35,465 nucleotides of DNA from JOPF133 sp052144935. GTDB lineage: Bacteria > Acidobacteriota > Terriglobia > Bryobacterales > Bryobacteraceae. Position numbers and translations under genes: made by a program. This document shows positions 16,065 through 24,459 of the stretch, piece by piece. The stretch spans positions 1 to 35,465 of the forward strand of contig JBKQPR010000321.1 of assembly GCA_052144935.1 (NCBI GenBank). Reading direction: 5' to 3'. The notes beneath the pieces were generated by a model. The model was given only the letters and a program-made list of their open reading frames with translations, was not told the origin of the DNA and ran no database searches. The first letter of the stretch is position 1, and every line of letters begins with the position of its first letter.

Positions 16065-16520
16065 TTATATCTTGTAGTCCTTAAAACCTCCGCGATTTCG
16101 TTCGATCTCTTGGTTGAATAGTGGCTTCAGGTCGTCCTTCAGTTCTTCGAGAAACTCCGCCCACACTATTCTAAACTCGTCCAACATTGGCTTGCTCGGT
16201 TCGCCAGTCCAGGGAATCGTGTTCTTAATCCGTGAGATCGTAAGATGCATGAGGTGCTTGTCAATATGGTCATGGAAGTTCTCCCACGTCGGGAGCTTCC
16301 TCGCAAACGGCTTACGAGTGAAATCCCGAGCGTGGAGGTCCCGCGCGTCGTTTTTGCCGGAGAAGAAATCTGCAAATGCCCGGTAGTGAACAAGGAACGT
16401 CCGTTCCGCATAATGATTGAGCGGGTGCGGTAGCGATTTCTGGGTGTCCGTGCCTGCGGAAACGAGATACAGGTAATCATGGACAACGTGTTTGACTGCA
16501 TCGCTTGGATCGTAATTCAT
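16065..16520 (-). CDS. Unknown protein of the insert cassette
   Basis: A 151-residue soluble protein (MNYDPSDAVKHVVHDYLYLV...) with many aromatic and charged residues. Blocks include YAERTFLVHYRAFADFFSG, NFHDHIDKHLMHLTISRIK and FRIVWAEFLEELKDDLKPLF. It looks mainly helical, with several histidines (HYRAF, HDHIDKHLMHL) that could bind metal. AACTGGAGAG directly precedes the ATG. Codon use and base composition are more AT-rich than in neighbouring housekeeping genes, suggesting transfer. It is separated from the next cassette gene by 97 bp. I do not recognise the family. Confidence 0.6.
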   Translation of the reverse strand: MNYDPSDAVKHVVHDYLYLVSAGTDTQKSLPHPLNHYAERTFLVHYRAFADFFSGKNDARDLHARDFTRKPFARKLPTWENFHDHIDKHLMHLTISRIKNTIPWTGEPSKPMLDEFRIVWAEFLEELKDDLKPLFNQEIERNRGGFKDYKI

Positions 16521-17064
16521 CTCTCCAGTTTACCCTCGATGGTTGGTGAGCGAGCGGAGAACACTACGATCCCAGCGATTGCCGGTATGGGTCCGACCAC
16601 TCTGAAGATGGGGGCTTTCAGACCAATTGGAGCCTGTATCAAACTACTAGGGCTCTGTCGCGTATCTGTCGCGTATCGGAGGCAAAGGCCCTTCAGGTGG
16701 GATCGCACACCCGCCGGTAACACGAACGTGCCGCGGCCGTCCTACCACCCTGGGGCGGCGGCGCGAACGTCCGGCCACACGGCGCCAGGACGGGGCGATT
16801 CGTGGAGGTTGCCCACCCCGGCCGGCTGCACCGGCTGCGGGGGTCGGCTTCCGCACGGGGGGTAACGCTGGTACAATTGCGCATAGCCCCATTACAGAGG
16901 GGTTAAAATGACTACTTGCACGGGAATGCCAGAGCGCGGTAAGCACGGGGGCGCGCGTACCGTGGGTGTACCGTCAACGGTCCCTTTTCGGTATTTTGTC
17001 CCTTTTGTCCCGACGATAAACTAACAACTTACAGATTTTAAAAGGGTTCCGAGTACCGGACGTT
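16521..17064. other. Right end of the insert, mostly non-coding
   Basis: No gene is convincing. TGTCGCGTATC is repeated directly twice at about 16656-16677. A TACAAT box (16872-16877) and an AGAGGGG ribosome-site-like sequence precede an ATG at 16908 that opens a 38-codon frame (MTTCTGMPERGKHGGARTVG...) ending at 17024, too short to judge. The last 60 bp are AT-rich (ACTAACAACTTACAGATTTT) and lead straight into the right copy of the pyrH-frr repeat. Confidence 0.4.
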
Positions 17065-17253
17065 ATATAATGCGTATGTCGATGGGAGAACCCATCGGCA
17101 CGGTAATTCATTAGAGCCGGCTCCTGGCCGGCGAGAGCGCCATTATGAAAACAGAACCGCACACAGCACCCGCCGGCCTCGCGTTTCAGTCCGCCAAAGA
17201 GGTGGAGGCGAACCTGAAATCGCGCATGGAAAAGGCGGTTTCGGATTTGCAGC
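17065..17253 (+). repeat. Right direct repeat of the pyrH-frr junction
   Basis: It holds the last 17 codons of pyrH, here without the rest of the gene, the short gap and the first 36 codons of the intact frr. It matches 13849-14036. By placing TATAAT (17066-17071) next to new upstream DNA, it may also give frr a promoter of its own. Confidence 0.92.
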
Positions 17254-17750
17254 ACGCGATGGCTACAATCCGCACCGGCCGCGCCTCCCTGGGCCTGCTG
17301 GATCACATTCGCGTGGACTATTACGGCACGCCGACTCCGCTCAACCAGTTGGCGAACCTGCACGTTCCCGAGCCGGCCATGATCACCATCCAGCCGTGGG
17401 ACATTTCGCAGATCGGTCCGATCGAAAAGGCCATCCGCACGTCCGATCTGGGGCTGAACCCGGCCAATGACGGAAAAATCATCCGTCTGCCTATCCCGCC
17501 ACTGACCGAAGAGCGCCGCAAGGAGATGGTCAAGCGGTTGCACGGGGTGGCGGAGGACCACCGGATCTCGGTCCGCAACATCCGCCGCGAAGGCAATGAA
17601 GCCGTGAAGAAGTTGCTGAAGGACAAAAAGGTCACTGAGGACGAGGAGAAGAGGGCCCTCGACGAGATCCAGAAGCTGACCGACAGTTATATGGGGAAGA
17701 TCGATCAGGCCTCCGGCGCCAAGGAAAAGGAAATCCTGGTAATCAAGTGA
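17145..17750 (+). CDS. frr: Ribosome recycling factor
   Basis: A 201-residue RRF, which with EF-G splits post-termination ribosomes. Family blocks are KSRMEKAVSDLQHAMATIRT with GRAS, the middle domain YYGTPTPLNQLANLHVPEPA and IQPWDISQIGPIEKAI, and the C-terminal arm LTEERRKEMVKRLHGVAEDH, VRNIRREGNEAVKKLLKDK and DEIQKLTDSYMGKID. It has an N-terminal extension of about 15 residues (MKTEPHTAPAGLAFQ) compared with the usual 185-residue protein, also present in the truncated copy. It is complete and should be functional, but is cut off from the pyrH operon by about 3.2 kb, so its expression must come from readthrough or a new promoter. Confidence 0.96.
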   Translation: MKTEPHTAPAGLAFQSAKEVEANLKSRMEKAVSDLQHAMATIRTGRASLGLLDHIRVDYYGTPTPLNQLANLHVPEPAMITIQPWDISQIGPIEKAIRTSDLGLNPANDGKIIRLPIPPLTEERRKEMVKRLHGVAEDHRISVRNIRREGNEAVKKLLKDKKVTEDEEKRALDEIQKLTDSYMGKIDQASGAKEKEILVIK

Positions 17751-17767
17751 AAAAGTAAAGGAACCGG

Positions 17768-17845
17768 TTGACAGGCGAAAGCGCCTGTCCCACTTTGGCC
17801 TGCCAGCCCTTGCACAGCAATGTGGGACAGACGCTTCCGTCTGTC
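17768..17845. terminator. Paired GACAGGCG-type hairpins after frr
   Basis: Hairpin 1 is GACAGGCG-aaag-CGCCTGTC (17770-17789). Hairpin 2 is GACAGACG-cttc-CGTCTGTC (17826-17845). The whole unit is itself an inverted repeat, because TTGACAGGC...TGTCCCAC returns as GTGGGACAG...CTGTCAA. It lies between the convergent frr and TIGR03435 genes and is a likely bidirectional terminator. Confidence 0.6.
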
Positions 17846-17859
17846 AACCCGACTGCCCC

Positions 17860-18843
17860 TCAGTTTTCCGTCGGCGTCTTTTCCAGGCGGTCGATCACCA
17901 GCAGATCTACCGGCCCCTTCTTCGGTTCCAGCTTCAGGCCTAGCTGCTCCTGAAGCGCCACCGCCAGGGTCGCGACTTCTTCACCGCCGGGGGTTTCCGG
18001 CGCGTGCATGGCGCCGCCTTCGCCGCCCGCCCCCGGTGGCGGCATGGGCATCCCCTTCATGATTCCGCCGTTCTCCGGGGCGAAATCCAGCGTGAAATCG
18101 TAGTTCTTGGTCAGCCCGGTCATGTCCGTCACAGGCCGGTCATACTGACGTGCCAAAGTCTCCACCAGCCTCGAAATGGGCGTTTTGGTGCCGATCATGC
18201 GCATGCGCCCGTTCATCATCACCATGATGACGCCCTGGCGGCGCATCCCGGGCGGGAGTTGCGGCATGCCGTCCTTGCCCATGGTTATGTTCATCCGCCG
18301 GCCCTCGCCCGCTGGACCGTCGCCTGGAGGCGGTGGTGGCGGCGGCGCGGGGCCCCCCGCAGATGAAGCTTGCCCGTCCGTGGGCGGCGGGTCGTCCACC
18401 GACTCCTTCAGCTTCGGCCCGTTCTTTCCCGCTACCAGCGCATACATCGCCATTTCTTTGGTTTCGTGATGCAGCGTGAGACCGAATCGTTCCTTGAGCA
18501 GATTTTGCCACATTACCTTGACGTCATCCTTGGTGGCGCCGGCGGGCACCTTGGCCACGATGTCGAAGCGCTGCGAGTCCATCCAAGCCGGCCCCGAGAT
18601 CTGGTAGCTCTTCACGTCGAAGGCCGCAGTCATCAGGTCTCGCACCGCCATGTTGGTCACGGTGATCTGACCGGGATCGTGGGTGCCGGGGCCGCCGTTC
18701 ATGCCGATCATCATTCTGCCGGGAACCATCGTCGCCGCCGGTTTGATCGAGGCCACTTCGAAGCTGGGTCCCCCCGCTCCCTGTGCGAAGGCCGCACAGG
18801 ATGCCAAAACTATCAGGCCGCAGCCTGGAATCGCTCGAAACAT
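17860..18843 (-). CDS. TIGR03435 family secreted protein
   Basis: A 327-residue exported protein of the 'soil-associated' TIGR03435 family, which is hugely expanded in Solibacter-like Acidobacteria and has no known function. It has a signal peptide (about 1-20, ending AAFAQ), then the family start PSFEVASIKPA, NMAVRDLMTAAFDVKSYQIS with GPAWMDSQRFDIVAKVP, and LKERFGLTLHHETKEMAMYA followed by LVAGKNGPKLKES. A low-complexity Gly/Pro insert (about 165-190) precedes GRMRMIGTKTPISRLVETLA, and the end has LKLEPKKGPVDLLVIDRLEK. GGAGG sits 9-13 nt before the ATG. Confidence 0.92.
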   Translation of the reverse strand: MFRAIPGCGLIVLASCAAFAQGAGGPSFEVASIKPAATMVPGRMMIGMNGGPGTHDPGQITVTNMAVRDLMTAAFDVKSYQISGPAWMDSQRFDIVAKVPAGATKDDVKVMWQNLLKERFGLTLHHETKEMAMYALVAGKNGPKLKESVDDPPPTDGQASSAGGPAPPPPPPPGDGPAGEGRRMNITMGKDGMPQLPPGMRRQGVIMVMMNGRMRMIGTKTPISRLVETLARQYDRPVTDMTGLTKNYDFTLDFAPENGGIMKGMPMPPPGAGGEGGAMHAPETPGGEEVATLAVALQEQLGLKLEPKKGPVDLLVIDRLEKTPTEN

Positions 18844-18946
18844 TTCGTCAAACCTCCACCGGTAATCGTGATCGTTGCTTGCATGGTAACGCCGCCGCCG
18901 GTCGTTTTGTGACGGCCCGGGCCCGCTCCGCGCCGCACGCCTCTTT

Positions 18947-20341
18947 TCAGAACTGAAAGTAGACGAACGGGATGGCCTGGTCGATCACGGCGAACAGATC
19001 CAGGCAGAACAGCAGCAGCGCCATGGCCGCGGCGTAAGCCAGGGTGGGCGCCTTCATGATCCGCTCGACCATCTCGTAGCGCTCCTCAAGCAGCGACACC
19101 ACCAGCGCGATGCCCACCAGCCAGAAATGCCAATGCTGCAGCAGACCGTGGCCCGGCGTGCCCGAAACGATGCGCCCTAACACCTGGACGGACTGCTTCA
19201 GATCGGCCGCGCGGAAGAATACCCAACCGATCATCACCAGCCCAACCGTGACGGTGGCCTTCAAAGGATACAGCAGACCTCCCGGCCACTTCCTGTGCGT
19301 GTCCAAGCGGAAGGCCCGCTCAGCCGCCAGCAGGCTCCCGTGATAGCCGCCCCAAATCAGAAAATTCCAGCTTGCCCCGTGCCACAGGCCGCCCAGCACC
19401 ATGGTGAGCATCAGGTTGCGATAGGTTTTCCAGGGGCCATGGCGGTTGCCGCCGAGGGGGAACCACAGGTAGTCGCGCAGCCAGCGGGAAAGCGAGATGT
19501 GCCAACGGTGCCAGAAATCGGTGATGCTGAAGGCCAGGTAGGGACGGCGGAAGTTCACCGGGAAGTGAAAGCCCAAGAGCAGCGCCATGCCGATGGCCAT
19601 GTCGGTGTAGCCGGAGAAATCGAAGTAGATCTGCAGGCCGAAGGCGAAGACCCCGCTCCAGGCTTCGCGCATGGCGGGGTGCGCGGCGATATTCCCGAAG
19701 TAGAGATTGGCGACCTTGGCGAACTGGTCGGCGTAGGCCATCTTTTTGGTCAGTCCGAGGGCCATCAGGAACAGGCCGCGCGAGACGTCCTCGCTGGACG
19801 GCGCCTTCCATTGGAACAGGTCATGGAAGAATTCGCTCGCCCGCACGATGGGTCCGGCCACCAGTTGGGGGAAGAAGCAGATAAACAGCGCGTAATCGAT
19901 CGGATTGCGCACGGCCACCTGCTCGCCGCGATACACGTCCACCACGTAGGACATGCTCTGGAAGGTGTGGAAGCTGATTCCCAGCGGCAGAACCACATTC
20001 AGAAAGAAGAAGTTGGAGGGCCGCCCCATGAGCAGCGCCAGGTTGCTCCCCAGGAAATTGTAGTATTTGAAGAAGCCCAGGAAGCCCAGATTGGCGGATA
20101 GACTGAGGATCAGGATGGCCTTCCGCCGGGCGCCGGGCGGAGTCTTTTCCAGCCAGATGCCAGCCGTGTAGTCGATCGCCGTCAAGGTGAGCAACAGGGC
20201 AATGAATTTGACGTTCCAGCATCCGTAGAAAAAGTAGCTGGCCGCCAGCAAAATGTACTTGCGCAGGGGCCGTGGACTGCTGTAGAACAGCGCCAGCACC
20301 ACGCTCAGGAACAGGAAGAAGTTGGTGGTATTGAAGAGCAT
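18947..20341 (-). CDS. MBOAT family O-acyltransferase (AlgI/DltB-like)
   Basis: A 464-residue polytopic membrane protein that transfers acyl groups, usually acetyl, across the membrane to envelope glycans or polymers. Signatures are PLGISFHTFQSMSYVVDVYR (about 119-138), the DFSGYTDMAIGMALLLGFHF block (241-260), DFWHRWHISLSRWLRDYLWF (275-294) with PLGGNR, and LGGLWHGASWNFLIWGGYHG (316-335) carrying the likely catalytic H321. About 10-12 helices are visible. It starts 9 bp after the stop of the SGNH-like gene, so the two form an operon, as with alginate and peptidoglycan O-acetylation pairs. The polymer acylated here is unknown, since no glycan synthesis genes are adjacent. Confidence 0.92.
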   Translation of the reverse strand: MLFNTTNFFLFLSVVLALFYSSPRPLRKYILLAASYFFYGCWNVKFIALLLTLTAIDYTAGIWLEKTPPGARRKAILILSLSANLGFLGFFKYYNFLGSNLALLMGRPSNFFFLNVVLPLGISFHTFQSMSYVVDVYRGEQVAVRNPIDYALFICFFPQLVAGPIVRASEFFHDLFQWKAPSSEDVSRGLFLMALGLTKKMAYADQFAKVANLYFGNIAAHPAMREAWSGVFAFGLQIYFDFSGYTDMAIGMALLLGFHFPVNFRRPYLAFSITDFWHRWHISLSRWLRDYLWFPLGGNRHGPWKTYRNLMLTMVLGGLWHGASWNFLIWGGYHGSLLAAERAFRLDTHRKWPGGLLYPLKATVTVGLVMIGWVFFRAADLKQSVQVLGRIVSGTPGHGLLQHWHFWLVGIALVVSLLEERYEMVERIMKAPTLAYAAAMALLLFCLDLFAVIDQAIPFVYFQF

Positions 20342-20350
20342 CGCGCGCGG

Positions 20351-21466
20351 TTACCTGGCCGCCCTCTCGGGCGCGGCCCGATCAAGCATATGGCCGATCT
20401 CCACGGCCATCATGGGGGAGAACCGGGCGATGCCCTCGCGGTTGAGGTGGATGGCGTCCCTGAACAACTCGGGGTGTTCCAGCGAATCGAAGGCGTGTTC
20501 GGGCACCAGCAGCACGTTGGGGCGCGCGGCGAACTCGCGGATGGAGCTGCTGAGCTTGTGCACCAGGTTGTCCGGCCGAACTACCGGGCCGCGCGCCAGC
20601 CGGAGAAAGACGATTTTGGTGGGCGAGCCGCGGTAAAGATCGATCATCTTGCCGAGCCAGTGGCGGCGGAAAGCGGCCACCCGTCCGGTTTGCGGGGCAG
20701 CCTCCCTCAGGAGCGCGTTCTGCACGGTGCCTTTTTGGTCGTCGTCGAAATTCGGCGGAATGGTGGCCTTCATGGTCTTCCAATCGATGGCCAGCCCCGC
20801 CATGCTGCGGTCGGTTTCGACATAGCCGTAGGTCCACTGCTCGAACCCGTGGCGGTCGAAGGCACACTCGGCAAGGCGCAACTTGGGATGGGAGAGGAAA
20901 TCCAGCAGATCGGCTTGGAAGATGATGCCTTTCCAGATGCCGCCGCGGAAGGCTTCCCATTCGAGGGCCGGGGTGTCGAATGAGCGGGCGAACTCGACCA
21001 CGTCGCGCAAACGCAAACGCGCGATCACGTAATGGAGGGCGCGGATGTCGTCATTGGGGTTGAAATCCTCGTCCTCGTCGTCGTAGTCGTTCATGCCGAT
21101 GACCACCGCGCGGTAACGGCGGCGCGTGGGATCGAGGTCGCGCATCATGTAATACCAGGCTCGGGCATCGCTTCCGGCCACGCCCGCGTGGCGGAATACG
21201 TATCCCGTCTGGGCGGTGACCTGGTTGGAGAGCCGCGGAGCGTAAGCAAATCGAGAATCGCCCAGGGTGACCACCAGGTTGTCGGCATTGCGCTTCTGGG
21301 CATCGCGCTCCCGCGCCAGGACCAACTCGAAGAGGCCGGTGGAGGAATCCGATTTCAGGTTGGAGACGTACCAGGGGGTGCGGAACACCAAGGCGTCGAG
21401 AGCCGTCGCGCCGGAAACCGCCAGCGCCAGTGCCACGGCGAAGGGAACCCATTTGGGAAATCGCAT
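20351..21466 (-). CDS. SGNH-like envelope protein partnered with the MBOAT acyltransferase
   Basis: A 371-residue protein with an N-terminal signal anchor (about 7-26) and an extracytoplasmic SGNH/AlgX-like domain. The nucleophile block is VVTLGDSRFAY (GDS at 69-71), the GxND block appears as AVVIGMNDYDDEDEDFNPND, and the C-terminal catalytic pair lies in FRDAIHLNREG (D337, H340). It would accept the acyl group from the membrane partner and pass it to the polymer. The upstream 126 bp to the next repeat-rich segment contain no clear Shine-Dalgarno sequence. An acidic run (DYDDEDEDFNPNDD) at about 128-141 is unusual and may bind metal. Confidence 0.75.
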   Translation of the reverse strand: MRFPKWVPFAVALALAVSGATALDALVFRTPWYVSNLKSDSSTGLFELVLARERDAQKRNADNLVVTLGDSRFAYAPRLSNQVTAQTGYVFRHAGVAGSDARAWYYMMRDLDPTRRRYRAVVIGMNDYDDEDEDFNPNDDIRALHYVIARLRLRDVVEFARSFDTPALEWEAFRGGIWKGIIFQADLLDFLSHPKLRLAECAFDRHGFEQWTYGYVETDRSMAGLAIDWKTMKATIPPNFDDDQKGTVQNALLREAAPQTGRVAAFRRHWLGKMIDLYRGSPTKIVFLRLARGPVVRPDNLVHKLSSSIREFAARPNVLLVPEHAFDSLEHPELFRDAIHLNREGIARFSPMMAVEIGHMLDRAAPERAAR

Positions 21467-21592
21467 CCGATTCGAGAAGCTGAAGACCTAAGACCCGCGA
21501 AGATATAGTTTAAACTACAGGCGAGCCGCGGGGGGCGGGCGGTTTTGCCGTGGGGGTACTTCTGCGCCGGCGCACCGGAGGACGGAAGCACC

Positions 21593-22260
21593 CTAGCGGT
21601 TGTGGGGATCCTTCTCCTCCAGGCGGCGGGCGATGCGGTCCCATTCCCGGATGGCAGAATGGCCCGTGTCCTTGAGGTATGAAATGGTGCCCACGGGCGT
21701 GTTGGGGCGCAGTTGTTGTTGGACGTCTTCGGGGCAGCGCGTGGAGACGGAGTTCCAGGTCAGGCATCAGGGCAATCCGGCCTTCGGGCTACGACGCTGG
21801 GAACGGCAGGCGCGGACGAAACCGCGGATGACGGAGGCGTTTTCGGGGAACGATGGGCACCTGCCGGCCGTCGATCTCGATGCAGTTGTCTACCACGTTG
21901 CCGGCGATCTCGCGGTAATCCTCGGGGGAGATACGGGCCAGGCTGTACTGACGGATGATGCGCTCGGCGTGGACGCGGCTGATGCCCGGCGTGCTGCTGG
22001 AAGAAGTCGTCAAAGGACAGGCCGAACTTCCAGTAGGAGCAGGACTCTTTCATCTGCTTCAGGGATAACGCCTGAGCAGCAGAGCATTTCTTGGCGATGA
22101 CGGCGAAGGCCTGCTGGCGGCCGACGCAGGCGCCCTGGTAGTCCAATCGGGGGTACTTGCGAAGTTTCTTCCATAAACGAACCCATTCCGTAACATATGT
22201 TCGGAAATCTCGGGATGATCTGTTGAAAATAAAAGAGTTAACAGAGGGTGAACCGTACAT
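21593..22260 (-). pseudogene. Decayed conserved hypothetical gene, three frames
   Basis: Read on the minus strand, one frame begins MYGSPSVNSFIFNRSSRDFR at 22260 and continues through VRLWKKLRKYPRLDYQGACV, KCSAAQALSLKQMKES and SYWKFGLSFDDF. A second frame continues HAERIIRQYSLARISPEDY and REIAGNVVDNCIEIDGRQVP. A third ends RPNTPVGTISYLKDTGHSA and IREWDRIARRLEEKDPHNR, stopping at 21593. Together they cover a protein of about 220 residues with at least two frameshifts. A helix-turn-helix-like pattern (AERIIRQY) is possible, but I do not recognise the family. Residues also appear to be missing between RQYSLA and RISPED, suggesting small deletions. Confidence 0.55.
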
Positions 22261-22804
22261 CTTGTACGGAATCCGCTTTCCTCGGGGCAGATTCGCTCTC
22301 GCGAAGCCCTCCCGCAGCCTTATGGTATCCGGCGGGGAGGCTGAGGGCGGCGGGGGAGAAAGCGAGGCGGGAGGGTAAGTGGTTGGAATGGCGGGAGTTG
22401 GAGGGGCAATAATAATTGGCGAACTTGGTGAACGTTTCCGGCGGAGCCCGGCGCCGGCCGCTTCCGGGCGCTGCGGGTGTTGCAAGACGCAGCCTGAGCC
22501 CTGAGGGGCTTTGGAAGCGGCCTATTCGCGTTGGGAGCGTGGTCCTGAGGCCGAATCGGCGGAGTCAGCGTGTTTGTGGTTCCCGATCCGCGAATGACGG
22601 GATGACGTTGGCGGTTCGAGGACTTGGGCGTTGGACCACCGGCCGGGCCAAAGTGCGAGTCGACGACGTCTCGCTCATGTGGACTGCTTCCGCGTGGCTG
22701 ACGGTCAAGCGGGAAACGGCAAACAAACCTGATGACCGCTGGGCCCGAAGCAAGAACCGCGTTCCGTTGACAGCGACGGGAAGCATCACGCACGCTGGTG
22801 AAAG
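22261..22804. other. Intergenic stretch without a supported gene
   Basis: GC-rich sequence with a purine-rich run near 22335-22380 (GGCGGCGGGGGAGAAAGCGA) and no reading frame that looks protein-like on either strand. It separates the divergent decayed gene and the nucleotidyltransferase gene and may hold promoters for both, but I see no convincing consensus. Confidence 0.4.
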
Positions 22805-23848
22805 ATGACGGTCAAACAGGCCAGAGAGGCGGCCCGGAAGTGGATGGTAGAGGAAGCTGGCGGGATTCCAGGCTTCTGGGGAGCGTACAGTGGCGGCTCG
22901 ACAAACTGGCTGCCTGAGGATGTGGAACTCACGGCGGCATCTGATCTCGATATCATGGTGGTCCTCGCAGGTCGGGACCAGCCCGGCGCCCGGCGCAAGT
23001 TCGTGTATCACGATATCCTCTTGGAAGTTTCGTACCTGCGCCAGGGCCAATTTCAGTCGGCCGAACAGGTTCTGAGTGATTACCATCTGGCCCCAGGACT
23101 TCATACGGCGAAGATTATCTTCGACCCCTTCGGCCATCTGAGTCCGCTCAAGGCCATCGTTTCTCGGGAGTATGCCAAGCGGCTGTGGGTACGCAGACGT
23201 TGTGCCGGCGCCAGAGACAAGGTTCTGGCGTCTCTCCGGCCGGTCTCCGAGAACCTGGCCTTGCACGACCAGGTAATCGCATGCCTTTTCGCCGCAGGCA
23301 TAACCACCCATGTGCTTCTTATAGCAGGCCTGAAAAATCCCACAGTGCGCACGCGGTACGTCGCAATTCGCGACGTACTAGCTGGTTATGGCCACCAGGA
23401 ATTCCATGAAACGCTGCTGGAGTTGCTGGGGTCCGCCCGGCTCAGCCCGGAACGAGTCACCGGCCACGTTGCGGCGCTCGCGGAAGTCTTCGCTGCAGCC
23501 AGCACTCACATTAGGACGCCGTTTTCATTCGCATCGGATGTAAACAACTGCTCCCGAGCCATTTCCATCGATGGCAGCGTGGAGTTGATCGAGCGCGGGT
23601 ATCATCGGGAGGCGATGTTCTGGATCGGCGTCACCCACTCTCGGTGTCAGAAGATCCTGTCGTCGGACGCGCCAGAGCGTCTGAATCGGAGTTTCAAGGA
23701 CAGCTATCTGGAACTGCTAGGCGATCTCGGCGTGTCTGGATTCCCGGGAATCCAGCGGCGCTGCACAGAGATCGAGCGAATCCTCCCCCGAGTTTCCGAT
23801 GTGGCCGAGAGCATCATCGCACTCAACGGTCAAATCGAGGATGATTGA
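22805..23848 (+). CDS. Nucleotidyltransferase-fold protein
   Basis: A 347-residue protein. Near the N-terminus it shows the polymerase-beta-like nucleotidyltransferase signature: GAYSGGSTNWL (GGS at 30-32) followed by SDLDIMVVL with acidic residues D47 and D49. The rest is mainly helical and has no obvious second catalytic domain (for example HDQVIACLFAAGITTHVLLI, AALAEVFAAASTHI). A third acidic residue may lie in the strand KFVYHDILLEVSYL. Such architecture is seen in aminoglycoside-adenylyltransferase-like and other minor NTase families; the substrate is unknown. Only GGTGAAAG lies before the ATG. Neighbours do not suggest a toxin-antitoxin pair or a cyclic-nucleotide operon. Confidence 0.65.
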   Translation: MTVKQAREAARKWMVEEAGGIPGFWGAYSGGSTNWLPEDVELTAASDLDIMVVLAGRDQPGARRKFVYHDILLEVSYLRQGQFQSAEQVLSDYHLAPGLHTAKIIFDPFGHLSPLKAIVSREYAKRLWVRRRCAGARDKVLASLRPVSENLALHDQVIACLFAAGITTHVLLIAGLKNPTVRTRYVAIRDVLAGYGHQEFHETLLELLGSARLSPERVTGHVAALAEVFAAASTHIRTPFSFASDVNNCSRAISIDGSVELIERGYHREAMFWIGVTHSRCQKILSSDAPERLNRSFKDSYLELLGDLGVSGFPGIQRRCTEIERILPRVSDVAESIIALNGQIEDD

Positions 23849-24459
23849 GGCTGCATGCACCGTAAGCGAATGACTCAAGCCAGGCGCGGGCGTCTCGGAC
23901 CGTTGACGCGGCATTGGGACGGGCGTTTCGAGGTCAAATTGCCGTGTAACGCGCGTTGCTGACATTTGCTGGGCACAGGGGGATAGATTCTCCCTGCGAT
24001 CCCACCTCTTCAGCCGCAAGTATTTTCGGCCACGGCAGTTGTCTCCCAATTGGTGAACTACGCCGCAGTTGGAAATCCATACAGGTCCGGGACTTGCCGA
24101 CAACGTTGAGAGTCAACAGCCGTTTCTAGGCTTATTTGAGGGGTGCCGACGGCCGGAACGCCGGCTCGGCTGGGGGAATGCGCTCTGATCTTCGAGAGCT
24201 ACGCGGCTCGCTATTCTAACGCCTATGTCCGATTCAGGGGGCCGCTGCTGGTCAGGACTGCGGGTCAGGGCTTCGACGAGGCCCCTTGCTGGGGGCGAGC
24301 GCTCCGACGCAGGGCGGGGGTTCGCTGGGGGCAGGCGCACGGCCCCGAGGCAAGGACCCGGCGCGGGGCTGCGTCTCGATGCGGGGCAACTCGACGCGGG
24401 CGTACCCGCTCGGGTCCCGCCCGGCTGCAAAGAGCAAAAATCCAAGCCCGCGCTGGCCG
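23849..24459. other. Intergenic stretch, repeat-like in its second half
   Basis: No gene is supported. The first 270 bp are of mixed composition. The part at about 24270-24440 is a GC-rich mosaic of GGGGGC, GGCGCG and CCGGCTGC blocks resembling the dispersed repeats elsewhere in the window, and lies directly after the stop of the minus-strand VWFA gene. Confidence 0.4.

Larger units (their letters stand above)
14037..17064. mobile_element. Insert of about 3.0 kb between duplicated pyrH-frr junctions
   Basis: The insert separates pyrH from the functional frr and is bounded by 188/189-bp imperfect direct repeats. Its contents differ from the surrounding housekeeping DNA. At the left are two large hairpins (14142-14218 and 14224-14385). 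About 570 bp follow without a convincing gene, then a minus-strand cassette of four small genes (16520 down to 14960), then 540 bp of mostly non-coding DNA. The 16065-17060 stretch is visibly richer in A and T than the flanks. No integrase, transposase or relaxase is present. I infer an integrated mobile element, or the remnant of one, that brought or preserved a complete frr 5' end at its right border. Confidence 0.6.

Noticed and set aside
15260..16084. Plus-strand frame of 274 codons across the insert
   Set aside because: It overlaps two better-supported minus-strand genes, one with the HGGxSTG signature, and has no recognisable features.
14037..17064. Interpretation of the insert as a classical insertion sequence
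   Set aside because: No transposase, no terminal inverted repeats at the borders, and the direct repeats are about 188 bp, far longer than any target-site duplication.
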